The translations under genes were made by a program, and so were the position numbers. The notes below the pieces were generated by a model. That model was not told where the DNA came from, did not search any database, and saw nothing but the letters and a program-made list of their open reading frames with translations. From assembly GCA_024509875.1 (NCBI GenBank), contig JAMPIV010003422.1, forward strand, positions 1-64,000: 64,000 nt of DNA, written 5' to 3'. Source of the DNA: Oreohelix idahoensis. Its lineage: Eukaryota; Mollusca; Gastropoda; Stylommatophora; Oreohelicidae. Numbering within the stretch: position 1 is the stretch's first letter; each line of letters begins with the position of its first letter. Below are positions 33,615 through 45,180 of this stretch, piece by piece.

Positions 33615-34429
33615 TGTTACGGTATATGATATTAACGCCGTCTGCTAAAGGTTATCAGACGTGCAATTGTAAAGGTTAAGGCATTTAATATATTGCGATA
33701 GATGTTTCAATTATTGAACGCTCCATACACGATCGATTATGACGTGTATAGCGTTGTTTGGGTCACAGTTGGTAACTAAGAAACGCTACCCTTTGTTACT
33801 TGACCGCCAAGCTGAATAGCTGCGTTTTTCTAACCTTCCAATTCAATGGCATGATATAGCCATATATATGCATATTTTGATGGATCAGAGTCAGTCCTAG
33901 AACTCTATATGAGAGGAAAATTTATGGAGGTTAGTAATTAACTAGAATCCTCAGAAGGATGAGAATAATCGTCAAATTCATATGAAATATTCAGACTCGC
34001 AGTCTCACTGTCGGCAGGTAGCCATGTCTATCTGCTCGTGCATATAGCTGTGATGTTCTGACGACAATACTGCATTGTATCCTTAAACGGACATTGACAC
34101 ATAACCAGCAGTCTACGTTATTGATTAATTTATGCATGACTTATATGGACTGATGCTCTACTCCTATTTGAAATGATCATCCTGTGTGTACAACTGTGAA
34201 TTAAATGTATGGACTCAATGAAATGACTTATCAAATCAATCGTATTCCAAGGTTCAAGTATTGTTCGGAATCTTCCACCCCCGCATTCGCTTAATCTTCC
34301 ATCGAAGGCACGATGCACTATCACTGAATGAAAAAACTAACATATCAAAGAAAAAACAATGGCCAGAAATTTATAATTGTTTTATTCACATCACATGGAA
34401 CATTGTTCAGAGCAAGCCACCATGTAACA
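33615..34429 (+). repeat. 5' LTR of the middle element
   Basis: The LTR starts TGTTACGGTATATGATATTA and ends CACCATGTAACA. It is nearly identical to 51034-51850. Differences seen include T/C in GTCACAGTTGG, a 2-bp longer T run in the right copy, and A/T and A/G near GCATATTTTGATGGATCAGAG. Confidence 0.95.
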
Positions 34430-34430
34430 G

Positions 34431-34448
34431 TGGTGCCCGGTGTGTGGG
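34431..34448 (+). promoter_or_regulatory. Primer-binding site of the middle element
   Basis: TGGTGCCCGGTGTGTGGG begins two bases after the LTR's terminal CA, the position where a tRNA 3' end (CCA) anneals to prime minus-strand synthesis. Which tRNA was not determined. Confidence 0.75.
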
Positions 34449-35421
34449 GACGAAAAACAACCAAAAACCAAAAAAATTTTTTCATGACTTTCGAATGAAA
34501 TATTTACGATCAAGTTTCGATCACATGACCATTACGAAGCTGACGTGACGCACGTGATCATGAATAGCAACATGACGTCACTGTTGCATTGTCGCAGTGA
34601 AGAAGACATCTTTTCAACGCCTCTCTAGTTCGCTTCAAATTGATCAAGATGCACAAGATGGACTACCGTTGCCTGCCCATCAGGAGCAGACAGTCAAAGG
34701 CACAGGCCTAGCTGTTGACGACCTCTAGCACTGATCTAAGCAACGGAAAAGATAAGTCTAGGTGTTTAACTGTTGTTATTGCAAACAGTGCTAACTGAGT
34801 CCATGCCCTCTGCCTACATCGGCATGTTTTTACCTATGTTTAATGTACTTTTTTGTTGTCTTAATGTGTTGTTAATTCGTGGGAGGTAGGGAGGATGAAC
34901 CGAAATTAGATTCTGTGGCTCTCACGATGCCTGAATTGATTTCGGTCGTTTCTTAAGGCAGTTAAACGATTGCACTTTTGGAAGCCCCATTGAGGTTTGC
35001 CATTGGACTATCTGTCCAAATCTGCTGTCGTTTGACGATTTGTGTTAGCTGTACCGTTCCGTAGATAACTGGTGTATTTTATTCGTACTCAGTTAACAAT
35101 TTTATTCAGTTCTGTATCATGTTCGTTAACTATTTCGTCCAGACTACTCTCACTATAATTTATTTTATGATTGTTAAATGTTCGTCCGTTATGAGTCCTA
35201 TGACGTCATTACTTTTTGCAGTCAATTTTTTTTCTTGTGTTCTGTCATAGATTGAGTTCAATCTCGCCTCAGGTCAATCCGTGACCTTCCTTCTTGGCTT
35301 GTAACACTTCCGCTTGTTTTATTTAGTTCATAAATTCATTTTTAATTGTGAAAATGTCTTGTTTGCGTCTTAACATTGTTTGTACCTTTTAGTTGCATCA
35401 TTGTTTTGTTTGTCCTCATAA
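34449..35421 (+). other. Leader of the middle element, 5' part
   Basis: Untranslated leader upstream of gag-pol. It ends at CATAA (35417-35421), the left target duplication of the inner element, and continues after the second CATAA at 44592. No long frame is present. Two of its motifs (GTGACCTTCC..TTGGCTTGT at 35281-35302 and GCATCATTGTTTTGTTTGTCCT at 35395-35416) reappear inside the inner element's left LTR. Confidence 0.7.
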
Positions 35422-37953
35422 TGTGGTGAAGTGGGATGTTATAAATACTTATAGGGAACTTAGTGTACTGACTGAGATCAGCTGTGACCTTCCTTTCTTG
35501 GCTTGTTGAAGGTATCTAAATCTATTAAGAGCATCATTGTTTTGTTTTGTCCTTATAAATACTTATAGGGAACTTAGTGTACTGACTGAGATCAGCTGTG
35601 AAGGTATCTATATCTATTAAGAGTAGTGTATTATAGATAACCTTACTTGCTACCACATATCTATATATCTCAGTCAGAATTATTCTGGAATAGTGTGATG
35701 CTACGTTATGTGTCTAGGGTATGTGTATGATGAAGTGTAAGTCACAACAACAGACAGATAAACAATTTAATTTAATCCACTACTCTTGACAACACTGTGA
35801 CACTCACATACATATAACACCCTACAAAGATATCTTAAAAGAGTCACTGATAAACTTTCAAATAACAATATGTATTCATTACTGGCATGAATGAATATGT
35901 GTCCTGATTCAACTACAAGGGAACCAGGAATCACAATCAATTTAAATTACAAGTTATGTACAGAATGTATTTAATATGAATATTGTAGTGACATATATTA
36001 TTACAAATGTTCTATGTGTGTCAGTTGTGTAGTAGTAAAATGAGGTAATACTGGTTTTGTTTTGTTCAAGCTCTGTTGGTATTTGTCATCATGACTTCAA
36101 TAGTTTGTCTTTTGGGACTAGTATTGGAGATGTTCTCAGTTCCTGATATTAAGACAATTAAATTCCCCTCTTAATGTTAATTTTATAAAGTCATTTCATG
36201 ATGAGGGGACATAATGTTGAGCTCAGCTGGCCAAGTTAGCTTATCTGGCGTGATGGCGGCAGGAAAGGACTCCTCTGCTCGAATTCTCCTCTGGGCTCAG
36301 GAGACACCTCACTGATAGCTAAAAGGACCAAGGAGTATGCTGTCCGACACTGGATTCAGCAAAGCTCTGACCAGGTGCTGCTCAGTACCATCAAGACCAC
36401 TGTCCCTGAAATCAAGAAGGATGTACCTTCTACTTCATAACTAACTTAAACTCTCTTGTTACATTGATCACAACACAGCACAAACATTGAGTTCAGAGCA
36501 TTAGGCCAACAGTCAGCTTCATCTGAAATACTTTATACCAGCATTACCATCCTTAATGGTCACTACGCCTCTGCACTTCCAGCATTATTTCTGTCTAATC
36601 AATCATCCAGGTGTCAGTGTACTATTTGGCCATTCCATGCCGTTTTACTTCTCTCCGACACCCTCTGTTCAGGCTGGAGCATTACAGGCTTTACCTCACG
36701 TTGGCCACTGAACTACACATATATATACAGGCATAAATCAACAATTCACATTCAATTTTCATTAAAAGATATTGAATGGTTCAAGCTTACCACAATTCAT
36801 ACGAATAAACACAGATACGTTGATTAGCAATGAATTCTGGCACAAACTGGCACAAATTTCCATCTGCCTATGTTCCAGGCTTTTATTTAACACAATTATG
36901 AGCTGGCTTCAACGCACTGTTGCTTTATCAAGATCATTTAAACAAGTGGTCTCGAACTAACGCTCCCAAGTGTGTATATCAGCGAGACTGGCCAATGAGC
37001 CACGTTTCGACAAGTGTTTGAAAAAATGTTACCTTTTCCCGTTTCCCCTAACAACGAAAGATAGTATTTATAGTTCGACCAATCGTGGTTAGGCTTTCAT
37101 TTGTTGCGCTCCAATCAATTTGGAGTTTACATGGTAGGCTATTTATGTAACGTAAGGTTTTTTTCAAACACGTTATAAAAAATTTTATGAGCAGAAATGA
37201 TTTCATGCTGTCAGTCAGCCTCACTATTTTATTTTGGGTATAATTTATTAATTCCTGGACTATTGGCGTAACGTTTTACATATTATTTGTCAGCAAGCCC
37301 TAAGGAACCCAAAAATACAAATTTAAAGGAGCTACGTGGCTGCATTCAAAATATGCAATTTCTTCTACCTCCTGTTTCGAAGATATGCTGTCTGGGTACT
37401 GTTATGTTTTCAACCGTAAACCCATCTATTGTTATCTTTCCTAATAAGCGTTTTTTATGATTTTAAAACCTAACTCTGGGAAAGGGTAGTGTATTTTATC
37501 ACTGTCCGTCTGAAAAAAAAAGTTAGTGCTTGTAGCCTAACACGCGTGATAGTAGTAATTGTGTATCGCGCGACGCGTGTTTAATGTTCGGCTTTCTGCC
37601 TCTCCCTTCTCGCTATCCTTTTGTCCATCTGTTCGTTCGTTTTGGTAACGTAATGTAGAAAAAGACATGAATGGAATTTAAAATTTAGGTCATTACGCAG
37701 TCTGCCTCTTAATGTTTTTCCAAGAAATACAGCACACGTTTCATTGAAGAAGGCGGGTAATAATACAGTAAGCTTTTATATCAACGTGAAAGCGTTACAA
37801 TTTGCAGACGAAGCAGAAAACAAGGGGGATTTCGAGTACATTCTTTGTGACAGCACTGTTATTTTACCATTGCTCTTCTCTTTATTAATTTTATTTGTTA
37901 GGCTTCATATTTACCTAATAATTTATATATGTGGATTAGAATATTTCATGACA
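35422..37953 (-). repeat. 3' LTR of the inner element (left in window)
   Basis: Matches 42177-44591 with roughly 20 substitutions and a few indels, plus an extra patch at 35488-35600. Differences cluster near 36125-36200 and 37310-37345 and are not spread evenly. Short open frames inside (for example 36772-36960) are shared by both LTRs and have no known motif. Confidence 0.92.
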
Positions 37954-37970
37954 CCTCCCCTCTTAAAACA
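37954..37970 (-). promoter_or_regulatory. Polypurine tract of the inner element
   Basis: On the minus strand AAGAGGGGAGG directly precedes the LTR's TGTCATG. This is the expected site for priming plus-strand synthesis. Confidence 0.75.
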
Positions 37971-38020
37971 GACATTATATGTCAGTCCTTTATTCTATAT
38001 ACACATAGAGAAATTTATTA

Positions 38021-38620
38021 TTATTTCTGGGGTTTACGGTGATTCTCATCACACGGATGGCGGCTTAAAAAATCCGCTCCCAAATTGGTTTTTCCAGATA
38101 TATACTCAATGCTAAAATTATATGGAGCCAGAAGCAAAGACCATCGGAGTAACCCAGAGTTCTCATGCTTAGCCTGTGCTAAAAACGATAAAGGTTTGTG
38201 ATCTGTTTGCAACTTAAATGCCTTCCCATATAGATAAATATTGAATTTCTTTATTGCCCATATTACTGCAAGACATTCTTTTTCGCTAGTTGAGTAGTTG
38301 ATTTCAGCTTTATTCAACTTTCTGCTAGCATATGCCACTGGGCTTAATTCCCCATCCAATGCATCTGATTTCTGTAGTAGAGTTGCACCCAGTCCAATAT
38401 TACTTGCATCCGTCCTTACTATGAATTCTTGACTTAAGTCAGGTAATTTCAAAATGGGTTTACTTGTGAGCTTTTCCTTCAATTCTTGGTAAGTCATTTC
38501 ACATTGTGGTGTCCATGTAATGCGATCTGGATGTCCTTTACGTGTCAATTCAGTTAACGGTGCACATATGGAATTAAAGTTTTTTGATATACTTCTGGTA
38601 GAAACCACATAATGAGACAA
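38021..38620 (-). pseudogene. Inner element RNase H region
   Basis: The frame continues the RT after a frameshift near 38600 (the RT frame ends GFYQKYIKKL and this one resumes KNFNSICAPLTELTRKG). It holds the Ty3-type RNase H: RTDASNIGLGATLLQ, AYASRKLNKAEINYSTSEKE, AVIWAIKKFNIYLYG, LQTDHKPLSFL and the closing GADFLSRHP. In the intact middle element both parts are one frame, so the break here is a one-base-type indel. RNase H would degrade the RNA of the hybrid during reverse transcription. Confidence 0.85.
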
Positions 38621-39920
38621 AGGATCTCACGCCCTTCTTGGTTTGTGGTCTCGGGGCTTTCTGTAGTTTCTCTAAGTTCTTTGGGTCAGGGGTCATGTTT
38701 CCCTGATAAACTGTGTGTCCCAAAAATTCCAATTCTTTACATCCAACGCAACATTTGGTTGGTCGGGCTGTTAAATTTGCCTCCCTAAGTCGATTAAACA
38801 GCATGTTCAGAGAGTCAATGTGTTCCTCAAATGTTTCTGTTGCTATAAGGATATCATCCATAAAATTTGTTATACAGGGATTATTCAGAGGATCCAATAA
38901 TTTTCTCATCATTCTAGAGAAGACACTAGGCGCATTCTTCAATCCAAATGGCAATCTATTAAACTCATAGTGTCCTTCTGAGGTACTAAAAGCTAGGTAT
39001 GGTCTAACCTCAGGCTTTACTGGAATCTGATAGTATCCTTTACTCAGATCCACTTTTGAGAAATATTTAGCTTTATTTAGTCTGGCAAACAGCTGATTTG
39101 TATCCGGCAATGGATCCACCTGTCCTTCTGTAATAGCATTCAGTCTCCTGTAATCTATACAGAGTCTATGTTCTCCAGAGGGCTTCCTTAAGAGTACCAC
39201 CCCGGAACTATACGAAGACTCACTGTGCGAAATAATTCCTTCCTTCAATAGATAGTCTATCTCTTCCTTCAAAGCTTTTTCCTTAGCAAACGGAATCGAA
39301 TATGGTTTCATACAGACAGGTGTGGAGTCTATGAGTTTCATATCATATTCCAATAGGTTTGTATGCCCTGGTCGGTCTGTTAACACCTCTGCATGATTAT
39401 TTAGAACCTGTTGCACTCTCTCTTTCTGAGTTTTCGTTAAATGTGTACTGATTTTCACCTGTGCTGCTGTCTCACAGGGGTGTAATGGATATTCAAATGA
39501 TGAAAGTGGTTCCTTTTTCATCTCCATGGCGATGGACAAGGTCAACAAGTGGGTCTCTTCCTGATGTTCTCTTTCCAAATATTTCTTCAGGAGATTCACA
39601 TGATAGATTTTTTCTTTCCCCTTCTTATCTATCTTATAATTTGTTCTAGACACCTTCTCTAGAACTGTATATGGACCCTGCCATCCAATTTGTAACTTAT
39701 TCTGACTCTCGGGCAAAAGAAGCAGTACTTTCTCTCCCACAGCCAAATTTCTGTCTTTCGCCTTCCTGTTATAATAGGCAGCATGTTTCTTCCTGGCTTG
39801 TTTCAAATTTTCATTGGCAAGTTTCCAGCCAGTTTTCAACCGAGTGGTCAGCTCATTCACATATTGGTATGAAGATGTAATGTTTTCCTCTGCCTTTTCA
39901 TCAGTCCACGTTCTTAACAA
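38574..39920 (-). pseudogene. Inner element integrase C-terminus plus reverse transcriptase
   Basis: The 448-codon minus-strand frame begins in the last part of an integrase (TWTDEKAEENITSSYQYV). It has the GPY/F module (LQIGWQGPYTVLEKVSRTNY, HVNLLKKYL) and then a Ty3/gypsy reverse transcriptase: GIISHSESSYSSGVVLLRK, RLCIDYRRLNAIT, KVDLSKGYYQIPV, RLPFGLKNAPSVF and the catalytic NFMDDILIA. Integrase therefore lies before RT, as in Gmr1-like elements and unlike ordinary Ty3/gypsy. The RT block itself is intact. Confidence 0.88.
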
Positions 39921-39922
39921 AG

Positions 39923-40477
39923 CTACATATGGACCTTTAATTGTGTGGACCTATTTGTCCATGCACCGGTATGGTCTCTTCCACTCGAAGCTTTATAGTG
40001 ATGATTTTTCCTCCCAGAATTATCATTCACAAAACGACCGCTACCAATTTTTCTTTTGGGGCTTTCTCCCCTCTTAAAATTCTTGATGAGAGATTTCCTC
40101 CCTACATCATCTTCCTCCAGTTTGTTTAAGTCCGATTGAGGGATTTTCGGCTTATCCTGGGGTAAGACATCTTTTTGCACTCTCCGCATAGTGGCCATTG
40201 TAAAACAGTTAAGTGAAGCTTGTCCGTGAAAAGGGGCTTCCCATTCCATTTGGTCCACTTTATCAAATCTATTTTTCCTTTTATTGTCAGGCCTGATTTT
40301 GCCCCATGGCGTGTCCAGGTCCTGATCCATGTTCCCACTTGTGGGTGTTCCCTCATGTGCTATGCTACACCTTTCTACAAAATTCTCAATGTCCCATCTT
40401 GCTTTGGGCCAATAATAATTGTGAGCCACCTTTTGAATGATGGTACCTATTTTCTCATGGTCCCCATCTGGTTTCAC
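39923..40477 (-). pseudogene. Inner element integrase zinc finger joined to unrelated sequence
   Basis: The first ~50 residues look like an integrase HHCC zinc finger (GDHEKIGTIIQKVAHNYYWPKARWDIENFVERC), but the second Cys pair is incomplete (C-SIA). The zinc-finger block appears to extend upstream in another frame to about 40560. After HEGTP the frame loses all integrase character. No D-D35-E core is present, and about 130 Lys/Arg/Asn-rich residues of unknown origin take its place up to 39923. The integrase C-terminus resumes at 39920. The core seems to have been deleted or replaced; integration would need enzyme from another element. Confidence 0.7.
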
Positions 40478-40565
40478 ATGTAGACTCCTTATTAAGTCTG
40501 TCCTGTATCTTTTGGAAGAACCAGCTGTCCGTGACCATTGGATCTAGCTCCAGTCTTCCTATACA

Positions 40566-41600
40566 TCAACTTGTTTTTTCATGTAAAAAATCTCCCTTGC
40601 CTGGAGTTGTATGACAAGTTGACAATTTTCTGAAACAAGGCTTGAGTGTTTTATCCCCAGCCTGTGCCTTCCTCATCTCTTCTGGAGTGGTATCTAACAT
40701 AATATCCTCCTCCTGTCTTGAGGTCGACCTGACCTGAAGGGTTGCCATATACACAGGTTTCCTTCTGCAACGGTCAGTGTCATGATTGTCCATCTGACAA
40801 TTCTTACACCACCTTTTTCCTTGGTTGAAAGATTTTCTTTCATTATATTTCCTTTCATCGAATTGTGGGAATTTATTTTTATTGTCATACCGTGGCCTAT
40901 CAAATTGGTGCTTACCTTTATTTTGATCCCTAGGATCAAATTTATTAAAGTTCTGTGGTGCCCTAAAGTTATCCACTTGTTTCTTTTTATTACCTGTTAC
41001 CTCTGCTTGAGCTGCTTGATACCTTTCAGCAATATTTAGCAACTCACCCAGCCTCTCTGCACCTTGTTCCATGAGAAACTTTCTCAGGTCTGGAGCCATG
41101 GACTCTCTTAGTTGCTCTATAAGGACCATTTCCTTAAGATCTTGGGTTTTCCCCAGAGAAGTCCATTTCTCCAAGTATGTCTCGATTCGTGCAGAGAACT
41201 GGTGATAGGTTTCACCTGACAGTAGTTTAGCATTCCTAAATTTTTTCCTGTAAAACTCTGCATTCTTTTCATACCTTAACAAAAGAGCCTGCTTTAGCAT
41301 GTCATAATTTTCCTGATCACCTCTGCTCATTTTTGCAAAAACTTCATAAGCTGCCCCACGAAGTCCCTGAGATAACTTTAAGCTCCACCTTTCTCTCTCT
41401 AACCCATACGTGGTAGCTAATAGTTCATACCTATTTAGGTAGCTCTCAATATCATCGTCTTTCTCAACAAAATGATCTAAATGAAAATTCATAGCTGAGG
41501 TTGAGGCTCCTTGAGTAACCGTAGCATCAGAGGCAAAGGGACTGGCACCATTTTCAGGAGCATGGCCTTGAAACTCAAACTCCCTTAGTCGTAAACTCAT
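40566..41600 (-). pseudogene. Inner element Gag with zinc knuckle, fused to pre-integrase
   Basis: The 344-codon frame contains a retrotransposon Gag domain (FVEKDDDIESYLNRYELLA, SLKLSQGLRGAAYEVFAKM, KTQDLKEMVLIEQLRESMAPDLRKFL), a basic Asn/Lys-rich stretch and a CCHC zinc knuckle (CKNCQMDNHDTDRC). Protease should follow, but the frame goes straight into TPEEMRKAQAGDKTLKPCFRKL, the region that normally precedes integrase. Protease is therefore missing. The N-terminal coiled coil lies in a separate frame segment upstream because of frameshifts near 41600-41680. Confidence 0.82.
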
Positions 41601-41675
41601 GTTCCCTTTGTAATCTCTTCTCCTCCTTTTCTGCTTCCCTTTCTGCAGCTAATCTCTTCTCTTCTCTTTCTGCAG

Positions 41676-41972
41676 CTAATTTCTTCTCTTCTCTTCTGCA
41701 GCTAATCTTTTGTCTTCTCTTTCTGCTTCCAATTTCTTAGCCTCAGCCTCAATCTGCAACCTCTTAGTCTCAGCCTCAGCTTCAAACTGTAACTTCTTAA
41801 TTTCCCTTTCAGCCTCTAACCTTCTTTCGGCTTCTTTTTCTAATCTTCTTTCTTCGCGTTCAATAAATTTGTCACATTCCGTTGTGACATAGGCAACCAT
41901 AACTTGCCCATCTAATCCTAACTCTTTTGCAGTCTGAACCGCAGCAGATCGAAATTTGGCCAGGTCCGCCAT
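41676..41972 (-). pseudogene. Inner element Gag N-terminal coiled coil
   Basis: 98 codons start MADLAKFRSAAVQTAKELGL and become a Glu/Lys/Arg/Ala heptad-like repeat (REERRLEKEAERRLEAEREI, RLQIEAEAKKLEAEREDKRL). The frame is closed at 41676 by an indel in a tandem GAAGAGAAGAGA..CTGCAG repeat and resumes as Gag at 41600. The middle element's Gag also begins with a repeated coiled coil of different sequence. Confidence 0.75.
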
Positions 41973-42153
41973 TGTCTATCAGGTAAATTTTTATAATGTC
42001 TACCCAACAATTCAATTTCTAACTATATATCTAATGGACAACACAGGCACCGTGAGCTCAACCTTATTTAATTCCACCCAAGGATACCTTTTAATTCTTA
42101 TATTCCCTGAAGTGAATTACCCCCAATATTTTTAATAGTTAAAGATTCAAAAT

Positions 42154-42171
42154 CCCAAGAGCGAGACCCCA
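42154..42171 (-). promoter_or_regulatory. Primer-binding site of the inner element
   Basis: On the minus strand TGGGGTCTCGCTCTTGGG lies five bases inside the LTR end. It begins with TGG, as expected for tRNA annealing, and differs from the middle element's primer site. The two elements probably use different primer tRNAs. Confidence 0.65.
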
Positions 42172-42176
42172 ATATA

Positions 42177-44591
42177 TGTGGTGAAGTGGGATGTTATAAA
42201 TACTTATAGGGAACTTAGTGTACTGACTGAGATCAGCTGTGAAGGTATCTATATCTATTAAGAGTAGTGTATTATAGATAACCTTACTTGCTACCACATA
42301 TCTATATATCTCAGTCAGAATTATTCTGGAATAGTGTGATGCTACGTTATGTGTCTAGGGTATGTGTATGGTGAAGTGTAAGTCACAACAACAGACAGAT
42401 AAACAATTTAATTTAATCCACTACTCTTGACAACACTGTGACACTCACATACATATAACACTCTACAAAGATATCTTAAAAGAGTCACTGATAAACTTTC
42501 AAATAACAATATGTATTCATTACTGGCATGAATGAATATGTGTCCTGATTCAACTACAAGGGAACCAGGAATCACAATCAATTTAAATTACAAGTTATGT
42601 ACAGAATGTATTTAATATGAATATTGTAGTGACATATATTATTACAAATGTTCTATGTGTGTCAGTTGTGTAGTAGTAAAATGAGGTAATACTGGTTTTG
42701 TTTTGTTCAAGCTCTGTTGGTATTTGTCATCATGACTTCAATAGTTTGTCTTTAGGGACTAGTATTGGAGATGTTCACAGTTCCTGATTTAAGACAAGTA
42801 AATTCCCCTCTTAATGTTAATTTTAAAAAGTCAGTTCAAGATGAGGGGACATAATGTTGAGCTCAGCTGGCCAAGTTAGCTTATCTGGCGTGATGGCGGC
42901 AGGAAAGGACTCCTCTGCTCGAATTCTCCTCTGGGCTCTGGAGACACCTCACTGATAGCTAAAAGGACCAAGGAGTATGCTGTCCGACACTGGATTCAGC
43001 AAAGCTCTGACCAGGTGCTGCTCAGTACCATCAAGACCACTGTCCCTGAAATCAAGAAGGATGTACCTTCTACTTCATAACTAACTTAAACTCTCTTGTT
43101 ACATTGATCACAACACAGCACAAACATTGAGTTCAGAGCATTAGGCCAACAGTCAGCTTCATCTGAAATACTTTATACCAGCATTACCATCCTTAATGGT
43201 CACTACGCCTCTGCACTTCCAGCATTATTTCTGTCTAATCAATCATCCAGGTGTCAGTGTACTATTTGGCCATTCCATGCCGTTTTACTACCCTCCGACA
43301 CCCTCTGTTCAGGCTGGAGCATTACAGGCTTTACCTCACGTTGGCCACTGAACTACACATATATATACAGGCATAAATCAACAATTCACATTCAATTTTC
43401 ATTAAAAGATATTGAATGGTTCAAGCTTACCACAATTCATACGAATAAACACAGATACGTTGATTAGCAATGAATTCTGGCACAAACTGGCACAAATTTC
43501 CATCTGCCTATGTTCCAGGCTTTTATTTAACACAATTATGAGCTGGCTTCAACGCACTGTTGCTTTATCAAGATCATTTAAACAAGTGGTCTCGAACTAA
43601 CGATCCCAAGTGTGTATATCAGCGAGACTGGCCAATGAGCCACGTTTCGACAAGTGTTTGAAAAAATGTTACCTTTTCCCGTTTCCCCTAACAACGAAAG
43701 ATAGTATTTATAGTTCGACCAATCGTGGTTAGGCTTTCATTTGTTGCGCTCCAATCAATTTGGAGTTTACATGGTAGGCTATTTATGTAACGTAAGGTTT
43801 TTTTCAAACACGTTATAAAAAATTTTATGAGCAGAAATGATTTCATGCTGTCAGGCAGCCTCACTATTTTATTTTGGGTATAATTTATTAATTCCTGGAC
43901 TATTGGCGTAACGTTTTACATATTATTTGTCAGCAAGCCCTAAGGAACCCAATTTTCCCACTTTAAAAGAGCTACGTGGCTGCATTCAAAATATGCATTT
44001 TCTACCTCCTGTTTCGAAGATATGCTGTCTGGGTACTGTTATGTTTTCAACCGTAAACCCATCTATTGTTATCTTTCCTAATAAGCGTTTTTTATGATTT
44101 TAAAACCTAACTCTGGGAAAGGGTAGTGTATTTTATCACTGTCCGTCTGAAAAAAAAAAGTTAGTGCTTGTAGCCTAACACGCGTGATAGTAGTAATTGT
44201 GTATCGCGCGACGCGTGTTTAATGTTCGGCTTTCTGCCTCTCCCTTCTCGCTATCCTTTTGTCCATCTGTTCGTTCGTTTTGGTAACGTAATGTAGAAAA
44301 AGACATGAATGGAATTTAAAATTTAGGTCATTACGCAGTCTGCCTCTTAATGTTTTTCCAAGAAATACAGCACACGTTTCATTGAAGAAGGCGGGTAATA
44401 ATACAGTAAGCTTTTATATCAACGTGAAAGCGTTACAATTTGCAGACGAAGCAGAAAACAAGGGGGATTTCGAGTACATTCTTTGTGACAGCACTGTTAT
44501 TTTACCATTGCTCTTCTCTTTATTAATTTTATTTGTTAGGCTTCATATTTACCTAATAATTTATATATGTGGATTAGAATATTTCATGACA
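42177..44591 (-). repeat. 5' LTR of the inner element (right in window)
   Basis: The plus-strand left edge is TGTGGTGAAGTGGGATG and the right edge is ATTTCATGACA, followed by CATAA. It lacks the ~113-bp patch found in the other LTR. Confidence 0.93.
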
Positions 44592-44596
44592 CATAA

Positions 44597-45180
44597 TATA
44601 TATTAAATACTACATTAATAATATGATATTATATGCAATAATACACTTGTAATTTAATTTAATTAATTTTTTCTGATATTTAAGGTTAATATGGGACATT
44701 GCATAATTATGCAGCGATAGTCCAAGAAAGTAGCACTACAATTTATAAGAGATGCCTAGGGCATAATAATATATTATATATATTGACCAAATAAAATAAT
44801 CTTATAGTCTACCTTTGAGGTAATAGACCCATTGTATATTATTTAATATACTTTTCTGGTACTAAGAGAGTGACTTAGTACATTGAACAATATAATTACT
44901 ACGAATCATACCCAACATTATTGGATATTAAGATTAATTGGGTGAAGTAATTACATAATAGTTAACAGATATCATAACTATTTATGATATAGTTAGTACT
45001 TAGATACAATATTGTTACAAAATATTGTCTATTGGTTGAACTTAGACATTAGAGTTCAGTACTATTGTGATTATTTATATTGAATATTTCTAAGTTGAGT
45101 AAGTATAATAATTACTCTGAAGCTACTATTGACTATTTTAATCAGTAATTATCAATAATTACTTACAGATAAAAGTCAAA
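44597..45180 (+). other. Leader of the middle element, 3' part
   Basis: Strongly AT-rich untranslated sequence between the inner element and the gag-pol start. It has no long frame. The ATG at 45181 follows ATAAAAGTCAAA. Confidence 0.7.

Larger units (their letters stand above)
35422..44591 (-). mobile_element. Inner Gmr1-like LTR retrotransposon, long LTRs, defective
   Basis: This 9.17-kb element is inserted in reverse into the leader of the middle element, flanked by CATAA (35417-35421 and 44592-44596). On its own strand the LTRs begin TGTCATGAAAT and end TTCACCACA. They are 2415 bp (right) and 2532 bp (left, with a ~113-bp extra patch). A purine tract and a primer site flank the internal region. 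Internal coding (37954-42176) is only 4.2 kb: Gag pieces, an integrase zinc-finger piece, the integrase C-terminus, RT and RNase H. Protease and the integrase core are missing and several frameshifts occur, so it was probably mobilised in trans. Confidence 0.92.

Noticed and set aside
34261..34548. Frame overlapping the LTR end, also 51682-52146
   Set aside because: The upstream part is LTR sequence read by chance; only 51856-52146 belongs to the transposase-like gene.
36772..36960. 62-aa frame, also at 43412-43600
   Set aside because: It lies in the inner element's LTR and appears twice only because the LTR is duplicated; no known motif.
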